Position numbers and translations under genes: made by a program. The notes beneath the pieces are model-generated. The model saw only the letters and a list, made by a program, of their open reading frames with translations, had not been told where the DNA came from and did no database searches. From a virus, in the IMG/VR virus record IMGVR_UViG_3300043313_001352, positions 1 to 64,000 of that record: DNA of 64,000 nucleotides, one strand, 5' to 3'. Of this stretch, positions 31,532 through 39,665 are shown in pieces (within the stretch, counting starts at the first letter, position 1; every line of letters begins with the position of its first letter).

Positions 31532-31827
31532 GCGCCCCGCTGGCGAGCGCGTGCGAGCACCACGACGCCGCGGGAGAGTGCGACGAGGAGTGCCTCGCGC
31601 TGGTGCAGGCGATGAACACCGACTTCAGCGAGCCGATGATCTACGGCGACTATCTCGGCGGCACGTCCTCGATCGACTGGTCGGGCTGCCACGCGCCGGA
31701 GCCGCGCGTCGAGCGGATCGCCCGGCTCGACCCCGTCACCCGGCGGATCTACTGGGAGGAGGTGTGCCCCTACGAGGACGAGCACGACGCCACCGACTGC
31801 ACCGCCTGCTCGTATCTGGGGATGTGA
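31528..31827 (+). CDS. Hypothetical Cys-rich protein, 99 aa
   Basis: GTGA overlap. Cys/His at both ends (ACEHHDAAGECDEEC and CPYEDEHDATDCTACSYL) suggests a metal-binding fold. The acidic middle part is unrecognised. Confidence 0.65.
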   Translation: MSAPLASACEHHDAAGECDEECLALVQAMNTDFSEPMIYGDYLGGTSSIDWSGCHAPEPRVERIARLDPVTRRIYWEEVCPYEDEHDATDCTACSYLGM

Positions 31828-31839
31828 GCCCCCGCTCGT

Positions 31840-31864
31840 CCGGCCGCCCCAAGGAGGCGGCCGG
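31840..31864. terminator. Hairpin terminator
   Basis: CCGGCCGCC/GGCGGCCGG, 9 bp, loop CCAAGGA, 16 bases before the next activator motif. Confidence 0.65.
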
Positions 31865-31880
31865 GCGGGTCGGAACGTCA

Positions 31881-31976
31881 CTGACGTTTACGCAGCCAGC
31901 TCGCCTGGCCGCCGGGGTACGACTCCCGCGTCGCGAGAGGTTCGACTGGACAGTGTGGTATGCTTTCCTTGAAAGC
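31881..31976 (+). promoter_or_regulatory. Phased activator-type promoter (gap 63)
   Basis: Motif 31881-31895 with upstream half AACGTC. Gap 63, TGTGGTATGCT (-10 at 31959-31964), palindrome GCTTTC/GAAAGC (31962-31976). Confidence 0.75.
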
Positions 31977-31996
31977 AAACGACGAAGGGACACACC

Positions 31997-32458
31997 ATGA
32001 GGATCCACTCCGACTCGGTCGACACGCTCGACATCCGCAAGGCCGCGACGCTCGCCGCCGTGGACTTCACCCGCTTCGACCTCAAGGGCAGCCGCTCACG
32101 CGCGCAAGCCTTCGACGTCATCTTGACCGGTGACTCCGGGCGCCAGCAGAACGGCGGCGGCGATGAGGCGGCGTCCTGGGACCAGTGGGGGATCTTCCTG
32201 GGCCACCTGTTCCGGCTGGACCAGCACCTCAAGACGCCCTACTACGTCGACGGGGAGCACTTCGTCTGGGTCACCGGCAACCGGTTCACCCCCGACTTCA
32301 CCCCCGGTGACTGCCACCGCCGCCACCGGTGGGGGATGGGTCACCCCGCGATCACCGGGACCTACTCGGTCGCCGAGTGCGAAGAGGGCAAGGACCCGTG
32401 CGGCGCGGTTCAGCGCTGGATGCTGCACGGGCGCACGTTCGCCGACCTCAACCGCTAG
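31997..32458 (+). CDS. Conserved phage protein, 153 aa
   Basis: SRSRAQAFDVILTGDSGRQQ, WDQWGIFLGHLFRLD and CHRRHRWGMGHP match an actinophage family of unknown function. The C-terminal Cys/His cluster may bind metal. GAAGGGA upstream of ATG 31997. Confidence 0.75.
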   Translation: MRIHSDSVDTLDIRKAATLAAVDFTRFDLKGSRSRAQAFDVILTGDSGRQQNGGGDEAASWDQWGIFLGHLFRLDQHLKTPYYVDGEHFVWVTGNRFTPDFTPGDCHRRHRWGMGHPAITGTYSVAECEEGKDPCGAVQRWMLHGRTFADLNR

Positions 32459-32467
32459 CGGAGCGGC

Positions 32468-32494
32468 GGCACCGGTGCTAGTAGTACCGGTGCC
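32468..32494. terminator. Hairpin terminator between convergent genes
   Basis: GGCACCGGT/ACCGGTGCC, 9 bp. It overlaps the stop codon of the leftward gene ending at 32478. Confidence 0.65.
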
Positions 32495-32621
32495 GGGTGC
32501 CGCCGACGGGCACGAACCAGAGCACCAGGCCGACGATGATCAGGATCGCGCCGATGATCGTCAGCCAGTAGATGCCGAGCACCAGGCCGAGCACCAGAAG
32601 GATGAGCCCGAGGATGACCAT
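32478..32621 (-). CDS. DUF6131-like membrane protein, 47 aa
   Basis: VILGLILLVLGLVLGIYWLT, then TIIGAILIIVGLVLWFV and GGTRHRYY. Two short hydrophobic helices and an aromatic basic tail match DUF6131, a tiny actinobacterial membrane family. Leftward in the rightward region; GCGTACCCTG lies just upstream, overlapping the activator motif of the opposite strand. Confidence 0.7.
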   Translation of the reverse strand: MVILGLILLVLGLVLGIYWLTIIGAILIIVGLVLWFVPVGGTRHRYY

Positions 32622-32639
32622 GGGCTCAGGGTACGCCCA

Positions 32640-32739
32640 CTGACGTTTACGCAGCTTTCCCACTCTGGAGCGGCCCGCTGGTCTAGTCCCGATTCGCGTG
32701 TGTCCGGACACTGGTGTATTGTTCTTCTTGTAAGAACAA
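32640..32739 (+). promoter_or_regulatory. Phased activator-type promoter (gap 62)
   Basis: Motif 32640-32654, gap 62, GGTGTATTGTT (-10 at 32717-32722), palindrome TTGTTCTT/AAGAACAA (32719-32739). Confidence 0.75.
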
Positions 32740-32764
32740 CGACGCACCGACCGAAGGACACCCC

Positions 32765-33205
32765 ATGATCACTGCCGAGTACCTCGCCCTTGTCGAGGGT
32801 GGCACCGACCACTTCACCGTGGAGTTCCACAGCGACACGAAGCCTGCGGCCAAGCACGCGAGCAAGCGGCTCCGCAAGGTCGTCACGGCGGTCGTCATGA
32901 CCGGCGCGTCGTACGCGAACCTCCGCGTCAACAAGGGCGTCGAGACCGGCCCGCTGCCGTGGGGTTCGTGGATGGACGGTGCCGAGCCGTTCGTGATCCA
33001 GCACAAGGGTCAGGACTACGCCCGCCTGTACTGCATCGAGCACGGCGTGCGGGCGATCTACACCGTGGACGGCGAGGTCGTCACGCGGGACGAGTACGAG
33101 TCCTACCTGACGCCCAGCCAGCGCTCCGCGCCCCGGCCCAACGGCGGCTGCATCACGGTCAAGATGAGCGGCGTGCGGCTCGTCGGCGAACCGGCGTTCG
33201 CATGA
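32765..33205 (+). CDS. Hypothetical protein, 146 aa
   Basis: GAAGGA precedes ATG 32765. FTVEFHSDTKPAAKHASKRLRKVVTAVVMTGASYANLRVNKG gives an alpha/beta N-terminal domain; a beta segment with YCIEHGVRAIYTVDGEVV follows. Unrecognised. Confidence 0.7.
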   Translation: MITAEYLALVEGGTDHFTVEFHSDTKPAAKHASKRLRKVVTAVVMTGASYANLRVNKGVETGPLPWGSWMDGAEPFVIQHKGQDYARLYCIEHGVRAIYTVDGEVVTRDEYESYLTPSQRSAPRPNGGCITVKMSGVRLVGEPAFA

Positions 33206-33618
33206 CCACGGTCCGCGTCCGCGTCCGCGTTCGTTGTGGCACCTGCGCCGACTGCACAGCCGCCGCTGCCCCGGCCAAGGTGGCCAAGATCGAAGCCCGC
33301 CCGGCTCGTCCGGCTCGTCGGAACGCCTGCGTGTACTGCACCACGCCGGGGTGCGCCGGGGACTGCCCGCGCGCCGTGGCAGCCAAGCGCAAGGCCGAGG
33401 TGCCCTTCTCATGGACGTCGTGGGAGTGGCTGGTGCCGTGGCTGGACTGGTGGCTGACACGGCTGTCCGCCACCAAGCCCCGCACCGCCTCGGCGATCGT
33501 CTACATCGGCCTCGGTCTGGTGATCCTCGCGATCGTCGCCGCCGTGCTTGCCTACTTGGCAGCGATGCTCCTGATGGTCCCGTTCGTGATCATCGGCTTC
33601 CTCATCTTGGTCGACTGA
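33202..33618 (+). CDS. Cys-rich membrane protein, 138 aa
   Basis: ATGA overlap. An N-terminal segment with seven cysteines (RCGTCADC and CVYCTTPGCAGDC) is a likely zinc domain. A Trp-rich interfacial helix (WTSWEWLVPWLDWWL) and two transmembrane segments (IVYIGLGLVILAIVAAVLAY, MLLMVPFVIIGFLILV) follow. Unrecognised. Confidence 0.7.
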   Translation: MTTVRVRVRVRCGTCADCTAAAAPAKVAKIEARPARPARRNACVYCTTPGCAGDCPRAVAAKRKAEVPFSWTSWEWLVPWLDWWLTRLSATKPRTASAIVYIGLGLVILAIVAAVLAYLAAMLLMVPFVIIGFLILVD

Positions 33619-33637
33619 CCCACTGCCCGCCACGCGA

Positions 33638-33660
33638 CCCGGCCCCGAAGAGGGGCCGGG
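33638..33660. terminator. Hairpin terminator
   Basis: CCCGGCCCC/GGGGCCGGG, loop GAAGA, 18 bases before the next activator motif. Confidence 0.7.
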
Positions 33661-33677
33661 AAGGAGGCCGCGAGCTA

Positions 33678-33763
33678 CTGACGTTTACGCAGGGCGGCGC
33701 CTGGGCCGCGGGCGCGCCTGGTTGGGGTCTGTCGGGACAGTGTGATATGCTTACGCAGTAAGC
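33678..33763 (+). promoter_or_regulatory. Phased activator-type promoter (gap 53)
   Basis: Motif 33678-33692, gap 53, TGTGATATGCT (-10 at 33746-33751), palindrome GCTTAC/GTAAGC (33749-33763). Confidence 0.75.
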
Positions 33764-33784
33764 AAACGACGAAGGGACACCCCC

Positions 33785-34315
33785 ATGGCACACACCGCCA
33801 CCCGCACCAACCGCTACGCCGCCGCCTGCGCCGACTGCCGCGGCTGGGTGCACGCCGACGCAGGCGTGCTCACCAAGTCCGCCGCTGGCAAGTGGGAGAC
33901 CCGGCACATGGGCGCGTGCCCCGCGCCCAAGGCACCGGCGAAGAACGCCGAGCCCGGCTACTACGTCCGCCCCGCCGACGGCCGCGCGGTCGTCGTGGTC
34001 GCGGGCAAGCGCCACCCCGAGCGCACCTACGGCAAGGTGCTCACCTTCCCGGCCGACGGCAGCCGCCCGTCGTGGGACTACGTGCGCGGCGCGGGCTACT
34101 CGGTCGCCGACCTGCGGCCGATGACCGCCGCCGACGCGGCCGAGATGGGCTTGAGCCATGGCTACTGCATCCGCTGCTGCGCACCGCTGGGCGGCGAGAC
34201 CCTGTCCGCCGCCGTGTCCGCGCTGGTCGGCTACGGCGAGACCTGCGCCAAGCGGATGGGGTGGGCCTACCCGAAGGGCGTCGCGGCCCAGCGCGCTCGC
34301 CTCGCGGAGGGCTGA
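33785..34315 (+). CDS. DUF6011-like zinc protein, 176 aa
   Basis: The C-terminal HGYCIRCCAPLGGETLSAAV...VGYGETCAKRMGW fits the DUF6011 type of zinc-binding domain (CxxC...GYGxxC). The N-terminal AACADCRGWVHADAGVL adds another Cys pair. Small zinc proteins of this kind are abundant in phages; their partners are unknown. Confidence 0.75.
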   Translation: MAHTATRTNRYAAACADCRGWVHADAGVLTKSAAGKWETRHMGACPAPKAPAKNAEPGYYVRPADGRAVVVVAGKRHPERTYGKVLTFPADGSRPSWDYVRGAGYSVADLRPMTAADAAEMGLSHGYCIRCCAPLGGETLSAAVSALVGYGETCAKRMGWAYPKGVAAQRARLAEG

Positions 34316-34326
34316 GCCCCGCGCAC

Positions 34327-34360
34327 GAAGACCCCCGACCCGTGAGGGCCGGGGGTCTTC
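34327..34360. terminator. Hairpin terminator
   Basis: GAAGACCCCCG/CGGGGGTCTTC, 11 bp perfect, directly after the DUF6011-like gene. Confidence 0.8.
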
Positions 34361-34425
34361 CCATGCCGTGCCATGCCCAACCAAGCCCCGCCTGACCGAG
34401 CCAGACCCCGCCATGCCTCGCCGCG
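34361..34425. repeat. Period-5 GCCNN repeat, 13 units
   Basis: Read as pentamers this is CCATG CCGTG CCATG CCCAA and so on to CCGCG: every unit begins with CC and usually ends with G. It is the reverse complement of the GGCNN array at 55.5 kb. Confidence 0.7.
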
Positions 34426-34481
34426 TACTCGGCTCCAGGCTAGCGCCAGCTGAAGGCCAGCTGGGCCGCCGCGGAACGTCA

Positions 34482-34576
34482 CTGACGTTTACGCAGGCGG
34501 CCAACCCTCCAGCTGGGCTTCAGCGTTGCGCACTGTTGCGATGGCGGGACGGTGTGGTATGCTTACTTCAGTAAGC
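34482..34576 (+). promoter_or_regulatory. Phased activator-type promoter (gap 61)
   Basis: Motif 34482-34496 with upstream half AACGTC. Gap 61, TGTGGTATGCT (-10 at 34558-34563), palindrome GCTTAC/GTAAGC with loop TTCA (34561-34576). Confidence 0.75.
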
Positions 34577-34606
34577 GACACAGAGACACAACGAAGGGAC
34601 ACCCCC

Positions 34607-35458
34607 ATGACCGCCAAGTCCGACGCCCGCGAGGCCCGCCTCGAAGCCATGCACGAGGTGCTGGTTGCCAAGACGGCCGAACTCGCCACGAGCGAGGGCT
34701 GGATGCAGTACTTGGAGTTCGCCTCCAAGTTCCGCCAGTACAGCCTCAACAACACGCTGCTGATCCTCTGCCAGCGCCCCGACGCGACGCACGTCGCCTC
34801 GTACAAGAAGTGGGGCGAGATGGGGCGTCAGGTCCGCAAGGGCGAGCGCTCCATGTCGATCTTCGCTCCGATGATGCGCAAGCGCGAGGACGAGAAGACC
34901 GGCGAGGAGAAGCGCTACATCTCCGGCTTCCGGCTGGTCCCGGTCTTCGACGTCGCGCAGACCGACGGCGACCCGATCCCCGAGCCCGTGCTCCCCGTGC
35001 TGCTCGACGGCGAGGCCCCCGAGGGTCTGTGGGATTCGCTGCTGACGATCGTGGACGCCTCCGGCTACCACGTCGAGCGCGGCGACTGCCACGGGGCGAA
35101 CGGGTTCACCCGCCCGAGCGAGCGGCTGATCATGGTCCGCGAGGACGTGAGCGACGCGCAGGCCGTCAAGACGCTGGTGCACGAGGTCGCGCACATGCTG
35201 CTGCACTGTGGCGAGGAGGGCGGGCTCACCGCCGATGCGATGCTGCACCGCTCAGTCGCTGAGGTCGAGGCCGAGTCGGTCGCGCACATCGTCGCCAACG
35301 TGCACGGGCTGCCGACCGAGACCTACTCGCTGCCCTACATCGCGGGCTGGTCCAACGGCAAGCCCGAGCAGGTCGCAGCGACTGCGGACCGCGTGCTCAA
35401 GACCGCGAAGCAGATCCTCGCGATCACCGAGCCCGCTGAGGAGGAGGTCGCGGCCTGA
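34607..35458 (+). CDS. ArdC-like anti-restriction protein with zincin domain
   Basis: 283 residues. The N-terminal part (FASKFRQYSLNNTLLILCQRP, SYKKWGEMGRQVRKGERSMSIFAP) is the ArdC-type single-strand-DNA-binding domain. The C-terminal part is a metallopeptidase-like domain with HEVAH at 192-196 and a downstream Glu-rich segment (VAEVEAESVAHIVANVHGL). ArdC proteins protect incoming DNA against type I restriction. Alone in its transcription unit, behind a strong activator-type promoter, it fits early expression. Confidence 0.85.
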   Translation: MTAKSDAREARLEAMHEVLVAKTAELATSEGWMQYLEFASKFRQYSLNNTLLILCQRPDATHVASYKKWGEMGRQVRKGERSMSIFAPMMRKREDEKTGEEKRYISGFRLVPVFDVAQTDGDPIPEPVLPVLLDGEAPEGLWDSLLTIVDASGYHVERGDCHGANGFTRPSERLIMVREDVSDAQAVKTLVHEVAHMLLHCGEEGGLTADAMLHRSVAEVEAESVAHIVANVHGLPTETYSLPYIAGWSNGKPEQVAATADRVLKTAKQILAITEPAEEEVAA

Positions 35459-35466
35459 GCGTGAGA

Positions 35467-35488
35467 GCCCGCCCCGAGAGGGGCGGGC
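35467..35488. terminator. Hairpin terminator
   Basis: GCCCGCCCC/GGGGCGGGC with loop GAGA, followed by TTTCTC. Confidence 0.75.
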
Positions 35489-35508
35489 TTTCTCGCGCCA
35501 GAACAGCA

Positions 35509-35594
35509 CTGACGTTTACGCAGCTCGGCTCTCCTTCAGGGGCCTGGGGCGGTGCGAGGTGCCGCGACAGTGTGGTATGCTTACATCTGTAAGC
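35509..35594 (+). promoter_or_regulatory. Phased activator-type promoter (gap 52)
   Basis: Motif 35509-35523, gap 52, TGTGGTATGCT (-10 at 35576-35581), palindrome GCTTAC/GTAAGC with loop ATCT (35579-35594). Confidence 0.75.
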
Positions 35595-35617
35595 AGGAAA
35601 CGACGAAAGGACACCCT

Positions 35618-36004
35618 GTGGACATCAACTTCAGCGTCGGTGACGTGGTCGCCTACGAGCCCTTCGGTGGCGGCGAGCGCATCGTGGTGGTCACCGACCG
35701 CGAGGTGCACAACGGGCAGGACGCTTTCGACGCCGACCTGATCGGCGCCGACGAGCCCTTCAAGGTCTGGGGCTACGCCGACCAGATCACCCGCAACCTC
35801 GGACCGGCCCGCATCGCGGTGGTCGAGGGGCAGGCCGACAAGGTCGCCACGATCGCCCGGTACCTGCCCAGCAACTACGCCGCGAGCGTCGACGGCGAGA
35901 ACGTGCGGATCTTCGGATTCGACTCGCGCGGGTGGACGCTGGACGACTACGTGATCCCGCGTCTCGCGAGCGGCATGTGGCGCGCCACTGAGGTGACGGC
36001 ATGA
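35618..36004 (+). CDS. Hypothetical beta-rich protein, 128 aa
   Basis: GTG start with GAAAGGA upstream. FSVGDVVAYEPFGGGERIVVVTDREV suggests an SH3-like barrel; DGENVRIFGFDSRGWTLDDYVIPRL closes it. Unrecognised. Confidence 0.65.
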   Translation: MDINFSVGDVVAYEPFGGGERIVVVTDREVHNGQDAFDADLIGADEPFKVWGYADQITRNLGPARIAVVEGQADKVATIARYLPSNYAASVDGENVRIFGFDSRGWTLDDYVIPRLASGMWRATEVTA

Positions 36005-36204
36005 GCACCGCCACCGTGAGCAAGGCCGCGACAATCATCGCGGGCGCTGACGCGGCGTATGGCCGCGAGGATCAGGCATGGTTCGACGCGCTCCCCACCG
36101 AGTCGCTCACGCTGCTGTGGGGCGTGGCAGTCGCCACCCTCGCCGGGGCGTCATGGGATGACGAGGTGTTCGACGCGCTCGCGTCTCGCGGATGGTTCGA
36201 CTGA
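36001..36204 (+). CDS. Hypothetical protein, 67 aa
   Basis: ATGA overlap. Helical, with FDALPTESLTLLWGVAVATLAGASWDDEVFDALASRGWFD. Unrecognised. Confidence 0.65.
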   Translation: MSTATVSKAATIIAGADAAYGREDQAWFDALPTESLTLLWGVAVATLAGASWDDEVFDALASRGWFD

Positions 36205-36500
36205 TGGCCGTGCGACTGATCAGTCAGAGCGAAGCCAAGCGCGCCACGGCGTCCGGCCACTGGTTGGGTTCGGAGATCTTCTACACCGAGGACGAGGACT
36301 TCTACACCGTCCGGTTCCACGCGCGCACCTACGACGGCATCAAGGTCGCGTCCTCCTACACGACCGGGGAGATCCGCCTCACCGGGCAGGGCGGCTTCCT
36401 CAAGTCCGAGGTCGAACGGCTCTTCCACCAGTTCGCCAGCCTCTACATCACCGAGCCCGATCTTGACGCGGTGCGCGAGTCGCGCAAGGACGAGGGCTGA
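36204..36500 (+). CDS. Hypothetical protein, 98 aa
   Basis: TGATG overlap. Strands DFYTVRFHARTYDGIKVASSY and a C-terminal helix VERLFHQFASLYI. Unrecognised. Confidence 0.65.
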   Translation: MAVRLISQSEAKRATASGHWLGSEIFYTEDEDFYTVRFHARTYDGIKVASSYTTGEIRLTGQGGFLKSEVERLFHQFASLYITEPDLDAVRESRKDEG

Positions 36501-36613
36501 TGGGGCAGAAGTGGTGGCCCACCTCGCCCGGCATCCCGGCGGCAGGACACGTCACCGCCAGCGGGTTCTGGCATCCCGGTGGGGGTCACAACTGCGATCG
36601 CTGCAAGGGCTAG
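36500..36613 (+). CDS. Tiny Gly/His-rich protein, 37 aa
   Basis: TGATG overlap with the previous gene. MGQKWWPTSPGIPAAGHVTA opens it, and it ends GGGHNCDRCKG, a His/Cys metal-binding pattern. Existence rests on the coupled start and the conserved-looking end. Confidence 0.45.
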   Translation: MGQKWWPTSPGIPAAGHVTASGFWHPGGGHNCDRCKG

Positions 36614-36655
36614 GGTGCGCCGCATGGATCCCCTGATCGCCTACCTCAAGCGTCG

Positions 36656-36682
36656 CGCCGCCCAGTTCATCACTGGGCGGCG
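36656..36682. terminator. Hairpin terminator
   Basis: CGCCGCCCAGT/ACTGGGCGGCG, 11 bp perfect, loop TCATC, followed by TGTTCGTTT. Confidence 0.8.
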
Positions 36683-36707
36683 TGTTCGTTTCGCCAGCGC
36701 GAACCCA

Positions 36708-36801
36708 CTGACGTTTACGCCGAGCTGCCCCAGGTGCCTGGCCGCGCATCCCTCGAACTCACAGCGTCTGCCGAGGTGATGTGATAAACTGACGGAGTCA
36801 G
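36708..36801 (+). promoter_or_regulatory. Phased activator-type promoter (gap 62)
   Basis: Motif 36708-36722 (ends CGCCG). Gap 62, GTGATAAACT (-10 TAAACT at 36785-36790), palindrome CTGAC/GTCAG (36789-36801). Confidence 0.7.
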
Positions 36802-36842
36802 AGAGACCAAACGACACAACGACGCACGACGAAAGAGACCAC

Positions 36843-37583
36843 ATGAAGCGCATCACCCTTGCCCTGTTCGCAGGCATCCTGGCCCTGAGTGGGCTGACTG
36901 TCGTCGCAGGCGCTGCCTCGGCCGACACCGCACCGATCCCCGACCCGGTGGGTGGCTCGGTCCGGCTCACCGTGGACGACGTCCGCTACGGGGCCGACGG
37001 CGGCTGCCGCAACGCCCCGGTCCGCATCTCGGTGCAGACTCCGGACGACTACGCCTACATGGAGTACGACTTCGAGTCGACCTATGACGGCCCGACCAGC
37101 CTCGCGGACTGGGTGTCCAGCAGCGGCGAGGGGTTCTCCGGTGTCTTCACCGACTCGTTCGTCGTCTGCCCCGAGTACGACAGCCCCGGCACCTACTACG
37201 GCAGGCTGAACGTCAAGTTCTACGACTACGAGTACAACGTGATCGCCGAGACCGACGCCAGCGATGTCTTCCACGTGCTGCCCCGGCTGCACACCTCCAG
37301 CATCGCGGCCTCGCGTGCCACCTACGGCGCCCACGGCTGGGCGCTCAAGGCAACCGCTCGCTACGACGGGCACGCCTGGCGCAACAAGACCGTGAAGCTT
37401 CAGCGCTACGCCGGGCACAACTCGTGGACCACGCTGCGCAACGTCCGGACCAACCGCTACGGCAAGGCGACGCTGGGCTTCACCCCGGCCAACCGCACCC
37501 TGCGCGGCTACCGAGTCCTGCTGCCCGCCAGCAACGGCGCCCCGAACCACGTGTCCAGCACGCACTGGCTGCGTCGCCGCTGA
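36843..37583 (+). CDS. Exported protein, 246 aa
   Basis: Signal peptide RITLALFAGILALSGLTVVA with cleavage near ASA (about 28). The mature part has two beta domains: residues 30-150 with two cysteines, and a C-terminal one (HGWALKATARYDGHAWRNKTVKLQRY, RTNRYGKATLGFTPANRTLRGYRVLLPAS) of the kind repeated in actinobacterial surface proteins. Alone in its unit. It is the only exported protein inside the early region. Confidence 0.8.
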   Translation: MKRITLALFAGILALSGLTVVAGAASADTAPIPDPVGGSVRLTVDDVRYGADGGCRNAPVRISVQTPDDYAYMEYDFESTYDGPTSLADWVSSSGEGFSGVFTDSFVVCPEYDSPGTYYGRLNVKFYDYEYNVIAETDASDVFHVLPRLHTSSIAASRATYGAHGWALKATARYDGHAWRNKTVKLQRYAGHNSWTTLRNVRTNRYGKATLGFTPANRTLRGYRVLLPASNGAPNHVSSTHWLRRR

Positions 37584-37604
37584 TCGACCCGCATCAACTC
37601 AAGG

Positions 37605-37631
37605 ACCCCCGGCGCCACTGGCGTCGGGGGT
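37605..37631. terminator. Hairpin terminator
   Basis: ACCCCCGGCGCC/GGCGTCGGGGGT with loop ACT and a G-T pair. Confidence 0.75.
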
Positions 37632-37657
37632 TCGTGCGTTCGAGGGGCGAGACGTCA

Positions 37658-37745
37658 CTGACGTTTACGCAGCTCGCCTGCACGGCCGCACCAGGCTGGG
37701 CTTGAGAACTGACGCGACGGTGTGGTATTCTTACGTCAGTAAGAA
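37658..37745 (+). promoter_or_regulatory. Phased activator-type promoter (gap 53)
   Basis: Motif 37658-37672 preceded by GACGTCA. Gap 53, TGTGGTATTCT (-10 at 37726-37731), palindrome TTCTTAC/GTAAGAA (37728-37745). Both arms changed together relative to the GCTTAC type. Confidence 0.75.
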
Positions 37746-37768
37746 CAACGACGAAGGGACACACCGAC

Positions 37769-38089
37769 ATGAGTTTCTCCATCCCGCGCCCCGACTGGGT
37801 GACCGACCAGTCGATCGGCCGCCGCGGCGAGTACGCCCAGTTCCAGATGTTCACGCGTGAGGCCAACGACGCCGTAGCCACCATGGTGCTGGCGATCCTG
37901 AGCGACGCGGTGCGTCTGGGTCCGCCGCGCACCGTGGTGATCGAGGCGATCCAGCAGGGCGTCCGCAACCTCACCCGGCGCTTCCCCGAGATCCACGACA
38001 CCGAGCCCGAGTGGGCGATCACCGACGCGGTGAACCACTACCTCGACATGCGTGAACTGCCCAAGACGAGCCGCGAGGAGTTGTTCTGA
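37769..38089 (+). CDS. Hypothetical helical protein, 106 aa
   Basis: GAAGGGA precedes ATG 37769. Mostly helical (NDAVATMVLAILSDAVRLG, TVVIEAIQQGVRNLTRRFPEI). Unrecognised. Confidence 0.65.
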   Translation: MSFSIPRPDWVTDQSIGRRGEYAQFQMFTREANDAVATMVLAILSDAVRLGPPRTVVIEAIQQGVRNLTRRFPEIHDTEPEWAITDAVNHYLDMRELPKTSREELF

Positions 38090-38454
38090 TGAGCGAGCCC
38101 GAGATCCACATCGACGTCGACCCGATGCTGTACCTGGCCGCGTTCATCGAGGACAACCTCGACACGATCGACCACCTCAAGAGCGCGGGCGACATGATGG
38201 GTGCGCCGGAGTTCGCCGGTGCTGTGGCGTCGGTGGGCCACGACGCGATCGCACACGCCCACGAGCAACTGGAGTCGCTGATCGCTGCGGACAAGACCTG
38301 GCAGCCCTGCTACGGGACGTGGTGCGTCATGGTCTACGAGGACACCGATCCCGAGATGGGCGACATCAACCGCTGCACGGTGCACAACTACCTGGTGCTC
38401 GGGGACATCTACGTCTGCGAGGGCTACCAAGCCCCGCCGTACGTCGGGCCATGA
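38089..38454 (+). CDS. Hypothetical protein, 121 aa
   Basis: TGATG overlap. Acidic helical N-terminus, then TWQPCYGTWCVMVYEDTDPEMG and CTVHNYLVLGDIYVCEGY with four cysteines. Unrecognised. Confidence 0.65.
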   Translation: MSEPEIHIDVDPMLYLAAFIEDNLDTIDHLKSAGDMMGAPEFAGAVASVGHDAIAHAHEQLESLIAADKTWQPCYGTWCVMVYEDTDPEMGDINRCTVHNYLVLGDIYVCEGYQAPPYVGP

Positions 38455-38738
38455 GCCGCACCAACGTCTACCGGGACGGCAAGGTGCACGTGATGGAGGC
38501 CAAGTGCTCCACGTGCATCTACCGGCCCGGCAACCTGATGCACCTCGAACCAGGTCGCAAGGACGCGATGCAGGCCGACGCGATCGCTGACGAGGGTGTG
38601 ATCCCGTGCCACAAGACGATCCACGGTGCGCGCGAGCAGGAGAGCGTCTGCCGGGGGTTCTTCGATGTCGCCAAGCACGAGGGGCTGCTGGCCGTGGCCG
38701 AGCGGATGGACATCATCGAGTTCACGCCCACCGCGTGA
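38451..38738 (+). CDS. Conserved Cys-rich phage protein, 95 aa
   Basis: ATGA overlap. KCSTCIYRPGNLMHLEPGR, then GVIPCHKTIHG and SVCRGFFDVAK. The CxxC, CH and C set resembles a metal or iron-sulfur site found in a small actinophage family with CSTCIxRPGNLMxL. Role unknown. Confidence 0.75.
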   Translation: MSRTNVYRDGKVHVMEAKCSTCIYRPGNLMHLEPGRKDAMQADAIADEGVIPCHKTIHGAREQESVCRGFFDVAKHEGLLAVAERMDIIEFTPTA

Positions 38739-38778
38739 GCCGCACGCCGACAGAGTTCTGTCGGTGCTGCGTGGTGGA

Positions 38779-38884
38779 CTGACGTTTATGCAGAGCTGGC
38801 CCGAGGTCCCCCCGCCACCACCTCCCGATCCCATGGCTGGATTGGGCAATCCAGATTCCCCATGTTACGATTACGAGGTAATCG
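38779..38884 (+). promoter_or_regulatory. Phased activator-type promoter, diverged (gap about 71)
   Basis: Motif variant CTGACGTTTATGCAG (38779-38793). The -10 is less clear (ATGTTACGAT near 38865). Palindrome CGATTAC/GTAATCG (38868-38884). Confidence 0.6.
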
Positions 38885-38913
38885 AACATGACCCAGAGAC
38901 GAAGGACGAAGCG

Positions 38914-39279
38914 ATGACCAGCACGATGGAGAAGCCCGCCAAGGGCAAGAAGGGCAAGGGCGCCAAGACGCCGACCACCAAGGACAGCCGCATCGCGGAC
39001 GTCACTGCGGTGCTCGCCAGCGTCGATGCAGGTGAGGCGCTGCGCGACCGGATCAAGGCCATGCAGGCCGAACTCAAGATCCACGAGGACAACGTCAAGG
39101 ACGCGCTGGGCGAGGCCACCACCGGCGTCGATGCCAAGGGCAAGGTCGTGGTGCGCTACCCGTTCCGCAACCGCTCGGGTCTGTCGAAGGAGAAGGTCAA
39201 GGACCGGCTCTCCCCGACCGACTACGCCGAGTGCGAGACGGTCACCGAGTACCGCACCCTGCTCTACGGCGAGGGCTGA
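38914..39279 (+). CDS. Hypothetical protein, 121 aa
   Basis: GAAGGA upstream. A Lys/Gly-rich N-terminal tail, a helical segment (DRIKAMQAELKIHEDNVKDALGEATTG) and VVVRYPFRNRSGLSKEKVKDRLSP. Related-looking proteins accompany phage recombination genes, but no nuclease partner is visible here. Confidence 0.65.
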   Translation: MTSTMEKPAKGKKGKGAKTPTTKDSRIADVTAVLASVDAGEALRDRIKAMQAELKIHEDNVKDALGEATTGVDAKGKVVVRYPFRNRSGLSKEKVKDRLSPTDYAECETVTEYRTLLYGEG

Positions 39280-39284
39280 GCGCC

Positions 39285-39647
39285 ATGTGGATGAACGAGC
39301 ACGAGGTCGAGGAGACCTTCGACCGCCTCGACAGCGCCCACCCGGCAGTGCCGAACCTCGCGGCCGGAGCATCCGTGCTGGACGCGCTGGTCGCCTGGAC
39401 CAACGCCAACTCCGACGGCTGGCCCTACTGGCAGAAGCCGTCCAAGGCTGCCAACAGCCTGATGACGGTGCTGCACAACCGGGACTACGCGATCCGGTTC
39501 GGCCACGACCGTGAGGGCAAGCCGCTGGAGGACATCACCACGGCTGAGCTGGCCCTGGTGCTGCGCCCGATCAAGGCGTTCCTGACCCGGCAGGAGATCG
39601 ACTGGAACGCCGACCTGCCGTGGGCGGCGCTGTTCCCGGCTGCTTGA
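39285..39647 (+). CDS. Hypothetical protein, 120 aa
   Basis: ATG 39285 follows the previous stop by five bases. Helical, Trp-rich (LDALVAWTNANSDGWPYWQKPSKAANSLMTVL). Unrecognised. Confidence 0.65.
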   Translation: MWMNEHEVEETFDRLDSAHPAVPNLAAGASVLDALVAWTNANSDGWPYWQKPSKAANSLMTVLHNRDYAIRFGHDREGKPLEDITTAELALVLRPIKAFLTRQEIDWNADLPWAALFPAA

Positions 39648-39665
39648 GCCTGTCGAGAGGATGGA